64,000 bases of DNA, taken from contig JAIOSF010000022.1 of assembly GCA_021107755.1 (NCBI GenBank), positions 1 through 64,000 on the forward strand. The letters are read 5' to 3'. The translations under genes and the position numbers were made by a program. Shown here one piece after another: positions 56,694 through 64,000 of the stretch. This stretch comes from Arcobacteraceae bacterium (lineage in GTDB: Bacteria > Campylobacterota > Campylobacteria > Campylobacterales > Arcobacteraceae). Each line of letters begins with the position of its first letter. The stretch's first letter is position 1. The notes under the pieces are model-generated. The model made no database searches. It was not told where the DNA came from and worked only from the letters and a program-made list of their open reading frames with translations.

Positions 56694-57836
56694 ATGATAA
56701 ATCCAAATAGTGAACTTTTTAAATATTTACCAAAGGTGATTGAACAAGCGACCAATGGAATTGTAGTTTCAGATCCAAATCAAGAAGACAATCCAGTAGT
56801 ATATGTCAATGACATAACTTGCAAAAGATTTGAATATACAAAAGAGGAGTTTCTTGGTAGAAATTGTAGATTTTTACAAGGAGAAGATAGAAATCAAAAA
56901 AATATTAAAGCAATAAAAGATGCTATAAAAAACTGTATCTCAACAACTGTAACAGTTAAAAACTATTCAAAAAGTGGAAAACTCATCTATAATCAATTTA
57001 CCATATCTCCAATTTTTGATGAAAATAATAACTTAAAATATTTCTTAGGGATACAAAGAGATGTTACAAAAGAGGTAACATTAGAAAAACAAAATTTTCA
57101 ATTACAAAAAGAGAAAATAGAAGATGCTCAATATAACGCTATAGGGAAACTAACAGGTGGTATAAGTCATGAGATAAACACTCCACTAACAATTATTAAT
57201 GGCACTATGGAGTTTTTAAAAGACTCTATACAAGAGCTAGAACAAAGTCCTCTAAAGCAAAATATCATACAAGACCTAGAAGATATATCAATACAACTTA
57301 ATAAAATAAAAAACTTAACAGAATCAATGAGAGAGATAGCTGATACAAAAACTTTTGAAATAAAAAAGATAAATATATATAGAGCACTTATTATCTCTCT
57401 TCGATTAACTCATAATAAAACAAAACACATAACAAAGGTTAATTTACTAAATGAAAATTTCTCTTTAGACATAGATAGAGAGAAGTATATGTATTATGTT
57501 AACGGAGATGCTAGAAAGTTAGAGCAAGTGTTTATAGCTATTATTGACAATGCCTTGGACCAACTTAAAATGACAGGTACAATTCAAAATAATAAACTAG
57601 ATATTTCATTACAAGTGACCAAAGATAACACCACCATTACATTTGAAGATAATGGCGGTGGTATTGATGAAAATCTTTTAGAAGATATATATAAACCGTT
57701 TAAATCAAATAAAGAGCACAAAGGGCTAGGTATAGGACTTAGTATCGCTAAAAAAATTATTGATCAACACAACTTTATAATAGATATCAGCAATAATCAA
57801 AATGGCGCTATTGTTAAAATAGAGATTCCCCACTAG
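56694..57836 (+). CDS. Soluble LOV-domain histidine kinase (blue-light receptor)
   Basis: This 380-residue protein has an N-terminal LOV domain (about 12-125) with GRNCRFLQG at 55-63. The photoactive Cys is C58, and the Gln in FLGIQRDVT (121) that passes the signal is kept. After a helical linker comes a HisKA region with H159 in GGISHEINTPL and an ATPase domain (IIDNALDQL, FEDNGGGIDEN, GLGIGLSIAKK). No membrane helix exists. It should form a flavin-cysteine adduct in blue light and change kinase activity. Its stop overlaps the end of the convergent SpoIIAA-like gene by four bases. No response regulator is adjacent. Confidence 0.94.
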   Translation: MINPNSELFKYLPKVIEQATNGIVVSDPNQEDNPVVYVNDITCKRFEYTKEEFLGRNCRFLQGEDRNQKNIKAIKDAIKNCISTTVTVKNYSKSGKLIYNQFTISPIFDENNNLKYFLGIQRDVTKEVTLEKQNFQLQKEKIEDAQYNAIGKLTGGISHEINTPLTIINGTMEFLKDSIQELEQSPLKQNIIQDLEDISIQLNKIKNLTESMREIADTKTFEIKKINIYRALIISLRLTHNKTKHITKVNLLNENFSLDIDREKYMYYVNGDARKLEQVFIAIIDNALDQLKMTGTIQNNKLDISLQVTKDNTTITFEDNGGGIDENLLEDIYKPFKSNKEHKGLGIGLSIAKKIIDQHNFIIDISNNQNGAIVKIEIPH

Positions 57837-58453
57837 TAGTTATCATATTTACCATTGTGTACATCATCTTTCAAACTATCAAGTTTTCTTTGTAAAATCT
57901 CTAATATCATAGCTGCTGCTTTTGCATCATCTGCTTCAGGAACATCCCAATCTGTTATTTTCATATTTGTTTTAAATAAAAGTTCTAACTGATTTTCAAT
58001 AGCTTCTTCCCTACTTAAAATCTCTTTTTCAGTCATAGTTGTATCTTCATTTTCTATTTCAATACTTTTTTGGGAACTTAACCAAGCAAGAGCATCATCA
58101 ATATTTTCGAAATACTCCATCTCTCCCAAACTAAATAAGTTTGATATTTTTATACTATATTCTTGCCAAGATTTATTGCCCACAAAAGCAACTTTTTCAA
58201 AATCTTTATTATGTTTTAAACCTAGTTTTAAATCATCCCATGCTGCTTGCAAACTCCAGCCATCAAACTTTGTTGCATCTATCAGCAATGATATTTTTGG
58301 CTCTTCAACACCTTGTAAGGCATTTTCTAACATTGGGATAATAATCCCATAATCTTCATGGGTCAAACTACCAATAATATCCATCTTAATAAAAAAATAG
58401 TTCTTTACTCTATTCAATCCAATTGAGATACCGTGTTTTTGATTACTAGACAT
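57833..58453 (-). CDS. SpoIIAA/STAS-like domain protein
   Basis: This 206-residue protein has an N-terminal STAS-like (SpoIIAA-like, DUF3478 type) domain (about 8-125; ISLLIDATKFDGWSLQAAWDDLKLGLKH and KVAFVGNKSWQEYSIK). A charged C-terminal part (about 130-205) may be helical. Such proteins resemble anti-anti-sigma factors and bind lipid or ATP in some cases; function unknown. It converges with the LOV kinase and is divergent from a c-di-GMP enzyme with which it shares an identical ribosome-binding leader. AAAAAGGAGTTTCT precedes the ATG. Confidence 0.8.
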   Translation of the reverse strand: MSSNQKHGISIGLNRVKNYFFIKMDIIGSLTHEDYGIIIPMLENALQGVEEPKISLLIDATKFDGWSLQAAWDDLKLGLKHNKDFEKVAFVGNKSWQEYSIKISNLFSLGEMEYFENIDDALAWLSSQKSIEIENEDTTMTEKEILSREEAIENQLELLFKTNMKITDWDVPEADDAKAAAMILEILQRKLDSLKDDVHNGKYDNY

Positions 58454-58588
58454 AGAAACTCCTTTTTAAAAGTATATAGTAAATAGTTATACCATACACC
58501 AATATAATCTACCCTTATTATATCTCTTTTTAATCAAAAATTCTATATTATAAAGATTAAAAAATAAATGTAAAAGGAGTTTCTATGT
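58450..58588. repeat. 17-bp inverted repeat carrying both ribosome-binding sites and start codons
   Basis: ACATAGAAACTCCTTTT (58450-58466) and its exact reverse complement (58572-58588) bracket the 131-base divergent region. Each arm contains AAAAGGAG, TTTCT and the ATG of the gene reading outward, so both genes share an identical translation start signal. The region between is AT-rich with no other structure seen. Confidence 0.8.
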
Positions 58589-60840
58589 TAGATAAAATTC
58601 CTTATAAAGTAAAATTTATAATTATTTATATTGTTTCTATCTTATTTCTAACTTTAGCTATATACTACACTTTTGAACAATTTGGTAAAGGTAATGTAAA
58701 TAGAGTTACCATAGAAAATCTACAAAAAAAACATAAAGAAAAAAATATTTTTATTAATAGCTTTTTCGATCAATATATCACAACTATCAAAGCTTTACAA
58801 GGTGATATTCTTATAAATAAATATATAAATAATCAAATAGATACCCCAGAGATAGAATCACTTTTTTTAACAATAAAAAAATCTCTTCCCTGTGCAATAC
58901 AAGTGCGATATATAGATACCAATGGAGATGAAAAAGTTAGAATAGATGGAACTCCCATAAAGCTTTTTAAAGAAAAAGCTATCTCTAAAATAGTACCACA
59001 AAATCAGCTACAAAATAAAAAAGATGAAACTTACTTTAAAAAATTTATATCTTTGAGCAAAAATGAAATAGGTATCTCTCATATAAATCTTAATAGGGAA
59101 CATGGGACAGTTGAAAAAACTAAAAAACCTGTTATAAGATTTGGAGTCACTATTTTTGACAAAAACAATATAAAAAAAGGATTTATTGTTATTAATGTAT
59201 GTTTGAGAACATTTTTTAAACAACTAGAACAAGCAACACTCTATCATATCTATTTAATAGATGAACAAGGTAGATTTCTTAAACATAATAATCCTCAATA
59301 TGGCTTAATGAGTGATAGTTTTGAAAGTTATACTCTGCTTCATCAATTTGGCAGTCAAAAAGCACAAAAGATACTTAACAATGATACTTATCTTGATGAT
59401 ACTCTCTATAGTGGAATTTTAAAAGATTTTAACAATAATCAAAAACTAAAGTTACTCTTAACATCAAAATTCGATATGTTAACGAAAACAAATATAGACA
59501 ACTCTAATACTATGATATATATAATAATATTTTTAGCTATTCTACTCTCTCCTCTCGTATTTTACTTTGCTAGACTACCAGACTTTTTAAAATCTAAAAT
59601 AGAAAACAGTATCAATATTCATGAGATTACAAACTTACCAAATAGAATTTCTCTTGCTAAAGATTTAGAAAATGAGAAATTCCCAGATTCCCTAGTGATT
59701 TTGGTAAAAATTAAAAATATGACTAAGATACAAAATCTTTATGGTTATAAAACAGCCGAGCAGTTAATTTTAGAAATTGCAAATTATTTACAATCATACA
59801 AAGATACTAATATAAAACAAGTTTATATAGTAAGCTATGGGACCTTTTGTTTAGAATATACAGACTTCAAAGAAAATACTATAGAATTTTGCCTAAAAAA
59901 ATTACTTGATAACTTAGAGAGTGAACACTTCTGTTCGAGTAATGACTTAGATATATTAGTTGATGTAGCAATAAGTACAAGTAGTACAAGCAGCTTACAA
60001 AAAGGTATTGCCAAATTAAAAGAAGCTGAAATAGCGCTTGACAACGGTATAGAAACCAAAAATGACCTCTCTACATACTCCCAACAACATATTCAAAAAC
60101 TCCAAAAAAATAAAGATAATATTGAGTTAGCTAAAAAAATAAAATATGCAATAGAAAATGATACTATAGAGGTACACTATCAACCTATTTATAATAACTA
60201 TACTGAAAAAATAGAAAAATATGAAGCACTTATTCGATTAAGATATAAAGATGAATTTATTTTTCCAGACCAATTTTTACCAATTGCAAAAGAGCTTAAT
60301 AAGTACCAGCCATTAACCTATATGGTTATAAATAAAGCTTTTAAATTTTTTCAAGATAAAGATTTCGAATTTTCAATCAATATAAGTATGTTAGATATTG
60401 ATAACCCAAATTTCAAAGATTATTTATTTGAAAGAATCCAATATTATAATGTAAGTAATAGACTGGTTTTAGAGATAGTAGAATCTGAAAGTGTAGAGGA
60501 CTATGAAAGCTTTTATAAGTTTATTAAAAGCGTGAAAAAAATAGGTTGCAAAGTAGCTATTGATGACTTTGGAAGTGGCTATAGTAATTTTGAACATCTT
60601 TTAAATTTAAGTGACCATATTGATTATCTTAAAATTGATGGTTCTTTAGTAAAAAATATTACAACTGATAGTAAAATACAAATACTCGTAGGAAGTTTAA
60701 AATTTTTATGTGATAATCTAAGGCTTCAAACAATAGCTGAATATGTAGAAGATAGTAAAACATTAGAGTATATCAACTCAATAGGGATAGACTATTCTCA
60801 AGGATACCTTATAGGAAAACCTTCAAAAGATTTAGTCTAA
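58585..60840 (+). CDS. Membrane c-di-GMP phosphodiesterase: CACHE-(degenerate GGDEF)-EAL
   Basis: This 751-residue protein has helices at about 10-30 and 310-330 around a double-CACHE sensor (AIQVRYIDTNGDEKVRIDG). A GGDEF-like domain (about 345-490) has the signature SYGTF near 416, so it is not a cyclase. The EAL domain (about 530-748) is intact: YEALIRL near 545, INISMLD, LEIVESES, IDDFGSGYSN and DYLKIDGS. c-di-GMP hydrolysis is expected. It is a paralogue of the protein at 40885-43551 without the PAS domain. Its stop overlaps the convergent kinase gene by nine bases. Confidence 0.9.
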   Translation: MLDKIPYKVKFIIIYIVSILFLTLAIYYTFEQFGKGNVNRVTIENLQKKHKEKNIFINSFFDQYITTIKALQGDILINKYINNQIDTPEIESLFLTIKKSLPCAIQVRYIDTNGDEKVRIDGTPIKLFKEKAISKIVPQNQLQNKKDETYFKKFISLSKNEIGISHINLNREHGTVEKTKKPVIRFGVTIFDKNNIKKGFIVINVCLRTFFKQLEQATLYHIYLIDEQGRFLKHNNPQYGLMSDSFESYTLLHQFGSQKAQKILNNDTYLDDTLYSGILKDFNNNQKLKLLLTSKFDMLTKTNIDNSNTMIYIIIFLAILLSPLVFYFARLPDFLKSKIENSINIHEITNLPNRISLAKDLENEKFPDSLVILVKIKNMTKIQNLYGYKTAEQLILEIANYLQSYKDTNIKQVYIVSYGTFCLEYTDFKENTIEFCLKKLLDNLESEHFCSSNDLDILVDVAISTSSTSSLQKGIAKLKEAEIALDNGIETKNDLSTYSQQHIQKLQKNKDNIELAKKIKYAIENDTIEVHYQPIYNNYTEKIEKYEALIRLRYKDEFIFPDQFLPIAKELNKYQPLTYMVINKAFKFFQDKDFEFSINISMLDIDNPNFKDYLFERIQYYNVSNRLVLEIVESESVEDYESFYKFIKSVKKIGCKVAIDDFGSGYSNFEHLLNLSDHIDYLKIDGSLVKNITTDSKIQILVGSLKFLCDNLRLQTIAEYVEDSKTLEYINSIGIDYSQGYLIGKPSKDLV

Positions 60841-63015
60841 ATCTTCATACACTTTTGGTAAAATAATGTTGATTTGAGCACCATAGTATATATTTGTATT
60901 ATATTGATATTTTACATTTTCTATTGATATTTTTCCATGCATTCCACCTGTAATCATATTATAGGTCATATGTAATCCAAGTCCTGTACCTTGTGATTGA
61001 TGTTTTGTTGTAAAATATGGCTCAAAAACTTTTTCTATAATAGCTTCATCAATTCCATTACCATTGTCTTTAAAAATTATCTTTATATGATTTTCATCCT
61101 CTTCTAAAACCTCTATAAACAATAGCTTTTCCTGATCTTTTAACTCTTTGAGAGCATCTTTTGAGTTATTAAAAATATTTATAAAACATTGTTGTAGTTC
61201 ATTTTCATAACCTTCAATCTCAATATTATCTTTCATTAAAAGTATTACATCAATATTATGTGACTTGATAGAAGGTTTTACTAGATGTAAAAAACTAGTG
61301 ATTGTATCTTTAATATTAAATTTTTTTAATTCTCTTTCCCCTTTAATAAAATTTCGAAAATCATCAATTGTTGTAGAGAGATATTGAGCATTATCATTAA
61401 TCGTTTCACATATTGAAGGGATGGTGCTTTTATCTAGTACACCATACTGATACTGCATTTGTAACCCTGTAGCACTCGTAGATATTACTGAGAGTGGTTG
61501 TCGCCATTGATGAGCAATATTTCCTATCATCTCTCCCATAGATGCTAATTTTGATTGCTCAAATAAAAGTCTCTCTTTATTTTTTTGTTCACTAATATCT
61601 ACAATATATCCTATAAAGTATTCTATATTTCCATTCACATCTCTCACAATTGTAGTATAATCAAGTACCCATTTTATCTTATTATCTTTTGTAATTACTC
61701 TATATGGATTATGTGCAAAAAAATCATTTTTTGACTTTGATCCCTCTTTTACCTCATCAATAACTGTTTGTAAATCATCTAAATGTATAGATGAACTGTA
61801 TGGTATTTTATTTTGTAAAATCTCTTCTACTGTATAACCTAAAAGAGTTTCTACACTTTTTGATACATGCTCTACACTCCAGTTTTCATCATTTTTCCAC
61901 TTAAATAAAACAGAATCACCTTTATCAAATAAAGAGAGTAGTCTTTCTTGCTCTTGTGATTTTTGTGTTATAAGTTGCTGTTGTGTTATATTTTTATAGA
62001 AGAAATAAAATACAATCAATAGAAAAATAAATATACTAACTAAAATATAGTTTTTATCTTTATAAATAGTATCGATTAAACGCACATATTCATAAGAAAC
62101 AACCCAAGCAACAACATCTTGTGTAATATTTTGTTTCACTGGATAAAATGCTATGACATTGGATTGGATTGATATTGGAATATGGAGTACAAATTTCTCT
62201 TTTAATTTTATTTTTGCAGCAATTTTATCTTTTATATGAAGAAGATTTTTTGTATTATTAACTATACATCTTTCATGAGTATGACTTGATGTAATATGAA
62301 ACATCAAATCACTATTTTCAGCACTTTGAAAATATTTCATCACCATATCATCTCTTTCCCACGCTTTTGAATCAAAAATACTTTTATTAATTAAAAAATG
62401 GGAGTGTATTCCACTAATATTTTGTAAATATTCCTGTAACAACTCACTAGAAAATGATACCTCCACAGCTCCTAGATATTGTTTTTGTTCATTAAATATT
62501 GGATATACATTTCTAAATCCATGTGCTGTTCTTCCATTGGAAAACCCACGAACTATCTTTTTATGTTTATTGACATATTCAAAATCTTGTCGAATTCCAG
62601 TTAAATCATCTGCAAATTTAGATGGCTTATGCATCCTTAAAAATACATGATTATTTGGAAATACAAAGTGATATTGTAAAATACCTTTTGCTTTAATTTG
62701 TGAATATTTCTTTTCTAATATTTTTTGGAGTTCATCTCGTAGAAGTGTTATTTTGTTTGCATCTTGAGTTTCATTTGCTTGGGTAAGGATTTTAAGTACA
62801 CTCTTTATATTCATAGTATCATCAAAAATATTATCAGCTAATACCTTTTGATTATACATGAAAATCTTATAATTTGTTTCTAGTTTTGAAAGCTTATTTG
62901 ATAAAACTAAATCAACTCTTTCTTCATAATTCTTTTCATTTAGATATATTACAATACTAAATAATAAAATAAAAAATAAAGAAAGATATACTAAAATAGT
63001 TTTTTTGTTTTTCAA
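60832..63015 (-). CDS. Sensor histidine kinase with CACHE and PAS domains
   Basis: This 727-residue kinase has a helix at about 7-26 and a double-CACHE sensor (about 30-315) with LQYHFVFPNNHVFLRMHKPS near 115 and GFSNGRTAHGFRNVYP. The same motif occurs in the second sensor of the 1035-residue kinase. A helix (about 322-342), a PAS domain (about 365-485), the H-box NIAHQWRQPLSVISTSATG near 503 and an ATPase domain (FKDNGNGIDEAIIEK, GTGLGLHMT) follow. The start is TTG (63015) with GAGG eight bases before. No response regulator is adjacent. Confidence 0.9.
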   Translation of the reverse strand: MKNKKTILVYLSLFFILLFSIVIYLNEKNYEERVDLVLSNKLSKLETNYKIFMYNQKVLADNIFDDTMNIKSVLKILTQANETQDANKITLLRDELQKILEKKYSQIKAKGILQYHFVFPNNHVFLRMHKPSKFADDLTGIRQDFEYVNKHKKIVRGFSNGRTAHGFRNVYPIFNEQKQYLGAVEVSFSSELLQEYLQNISGIHSHFLINKSIFDSKAWERDDMVMKYFQSAENSDLMFHITSSHTHERCIVNNTKNLLHIKDKIAAKIKLKEKFVLHIPISIQSNVIAFYPVKQNITQDVVAWVVSYEYVRLIDTIYKDKNYILVSIFIFLLIVFYFFYKNITQQQLITQKSQEQERLLSLFDKGDSVLFKWKNDENWSVEHVSKSVETLLGYTVEEILQNKIPYSSSIHLDDLQTVIDEVKEGSKSKNDFFAHNPYRVITKDNKIKWVLDYTTIVRDVNGNIEYFIGYIVDISEQKNKERLLFEQSKLASMGEMIGNIAHQWRQPLSVISTSATGLQMQYQYGVLDKSTIPSICETINDNAQYLSTTIDDFRNFIKGERELKKFNIKDTITSFLHLVKPSIKSHNIDVILLMKDNIEIEGYENELQQCFINIFNNSKDALKELKDQEKLLFIEVLEEDENHIKIIFKDNGNGIDEAIIEKVFEPYFTTKHQSQGTGLGLHMTYNMITGGMHGKISIENVKYQYNTNIYYGAQINIILPKVYEDLD

Positions 63016-63076
63016 AAAACAATCCTCAGGTTTAATTTTAAAAGTCTATCTAATTTTCTCTTAATAAGATTTAAAG

Positions 63077-64000
63077 TTATTTATAAGCTTTGAGATCAGA
63101 TCTTAATGCAAACTCTTTTGGATAAGGATTTAAGAACTTTTGTGTTTTTAAGTACTCTTGATTAAATCGTTTTACATAAAGATTTAATAATTTTATCACA
63201 GCAATTAATGGAATAATACCTTCTTTATATTCCTGACAGGCACTTAATATATGTTCTTTCTCCTCTTTTTGAATTAGCTTTTTAAAATATCCAAATATAT
63301 GAAGTAAGACATTGTATGTTTTGTTAATGTTTCCTTTTTCTCCAATTGCAGCTAAAAATGAACTCTTATAGTTTTCCAATACAACACCTAACTCTTCTTT
63401 CTCATGATTTGCTACTATCGCACCTAAATTTTTATAAGATGCCTGGGATTTTGCGTAGATAAGATATTTATAACTAGTATGAAACTCTACAAGATTTTTA
63501 AATGTAGGATTTGAATCTAAAAACTCCCCTAAATCCTTATAGGCAAATACTTGCATTAAAAAATTTTCTTTTAACCAAGGGTCATTCAATCTTCCATCTT
63601 CTTCAATTGGTAGAAATGGCTGTTTCTCTTGTACTGCTTGTGCAAACAAGCCCGTGGCTTTTTTTTCACACATGTTACTATTGTTTTGATATAGTTTAAC
63701 TCTTTCTACTCCACAAGATGGAGACTTTGCTTTAAAAATAAATCCACATAACTTGTCATCAAATGCTTTTTGTGCCAATGTTTTTGATATAGCACTTAAC
63801 TCATTAGTTACATCTTTTTGAATTTTATTTGAGATAACCTTTATCTCTCCATCTATATCTACAAGTCGGATAGATTCCCTAGGTATTCCAAACACCATCT
63901 CTTCTGGACAATAAGGGATTAGTTCAAAATATTTTGAAAGTACATCAACAACAAATTCAAATTTACTACCAGCTCCATCATAACGACATTGATTCCCAAG
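63077..64000 (-). CDS. DUF523/DUF1722 protein (YbgA-like), 5' end outside window
   Basis: The frame stays open to base 64000 (34 codons beyond the ATG at 63898), beginning LGNQCRYDGAGSKFEFVV, which is the start region of a DUF523 domain. It continues with YCPEEMVFGIPRESIRLV, CGFIFKAKSPSCGVERVKLY (conserved Cys) and then DUF1722 from about 150 residues on (FHTSYKYLIYAKSQASYKNLG). The ATG at 63898 is therefore internal. These fused proteins are common but have no firm function; YbgA-type genes often lie beside photolyase genes, which would be just upstream, outside the window. Domain call sure. Confidence 0.88.
   Translation of the reverse strand, partial: LGNQCRYDGAGSKFEFVVDVLSKYFELIPYCPEEMVFGIPRESIRLVDIDGEIKVISNKIQKDVTNELSAISKTLAQKAFDDKLCGFIFKAKSPSCGVERVKLYQNNSNMCEKKATGLFAQAVQEKQPFLPIEEDGRLNDPWLKENFLMQVFAYKDLGEFLDSNPTFKNLVEFHTSYKYLIYAKSQASYKNLGAIVANHEKEELGVVLENYKSSFLAAIGEKGNINKTYNVLLHIFGYFKKLIQKEEKEHILSACQEYKEGIIPLIAVIKLLNLYVKRFNQEYLKTQKFLNPYPKEFALRSDLKAYK

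Noticed and set aside
63077-63898. ATG at 63898 as the start of a 273-residue gene
   Set aside because: The DUF523 domain continues upstream in frame to base 64000 (QCRYDG and YCPEE), so the gene is cut by the window edge.

Overview
The window is AT-rich, gene-dense chromosomal DNA from a Campylobacterota bacterium. It most resembles a marine, salt-adapted member of the Arcobacter group. The reasons are: an ATP synthase cluster with b and b' genes but no a or c subunit, joined to parAB upstream and tolQR-tolA-tolB-pal-ybgF downstream; an HP1043/HsrA-type atypical regulator; DnaG and BirA forms typical of the phylum; a large number of CACHE-type sensory proteins; and an ectoine/hydroxyectoine operon. 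Taxonomy is inferred from gene content only.

Layout. 0-7 kb holds the 3' end of a chemoreceptor, a B12-binding-type radical SAM protein with a tiny membrane protein behind it, a SLAC1/TDT-like membrane protein, a periplasmic cyclophilin, a BFD-like ferredoxin, mtnN, an ORF6N DNA-binding protein and fabD. 7-11.9 kb is a drug-efflux type ABC exporter (HlyD, RbbA-like double ATPase-permease, second permease); the RbbA-like gene has lost its last transmembrane helix to a frameshift. 11.9-30.9 kb, almost all on the minus strand, is core: dnaG, ridA, rplU-rpmA, obgE-proB-fmt-birA-parA-parB, the F1/stalk ATP synthase genes, the Tol-Pal system and slyD. 31-32.7 kb has an AEC transporter and a TIGR01777 epimerase.

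From 32.8 kb to the end the window is dominated by signalling: five histidine kinases (four sharing an AHQWRQPLSVIST phospho-acceptor box, one with a LOV photoreceptor domain), no conventional response regulator, three GGDEF/EAL proteins (one with a periplasmic c-heme motif), a chemoreceptor with a zinc-binding CZB domain, and a solute-binding protein paired with a kinase. Set among these are a stress locus and an osmolyte locus.

The stress locus (39.5-40.8 kb) has two divergent small heat-shock proteins. One is cytoplasmic and is followed by a 38-residue membrane peptide. The other carries a signal peptide and should be periplasmic. Two CIRCE operators (TTAGCACTT-N9-TAGTGCTAA) lie between them, one over the -35 of a near-consensus promoter.

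The osmolyte locus (47.7-53.3 kb) is a tight eight-gene operon ectA-ectB-ectC-orf100-hsrA-like-ectD-mini-MCP-ask. It makes ectoine and hydroxyectoine from aspartate. It also contains three unusual non-enzymatic genes: an HP1043/HsrA-type regulator lacking the phosphorylation residues, a 100-residue unknown, and a 68-residue protein that is only a chemoreceptor signalling tip. A MerR-type regulator is divergent from it across a 289-bp region with repeated TATGTTA/TAACATA motifs. This operon is the best candidate in the window for an undescribed arrangement.

No tRNA, rRNA, CRISPR array, insertion sequence or prophage was seen. The only intergenic stretch over 300 bases is at 39185-39495.
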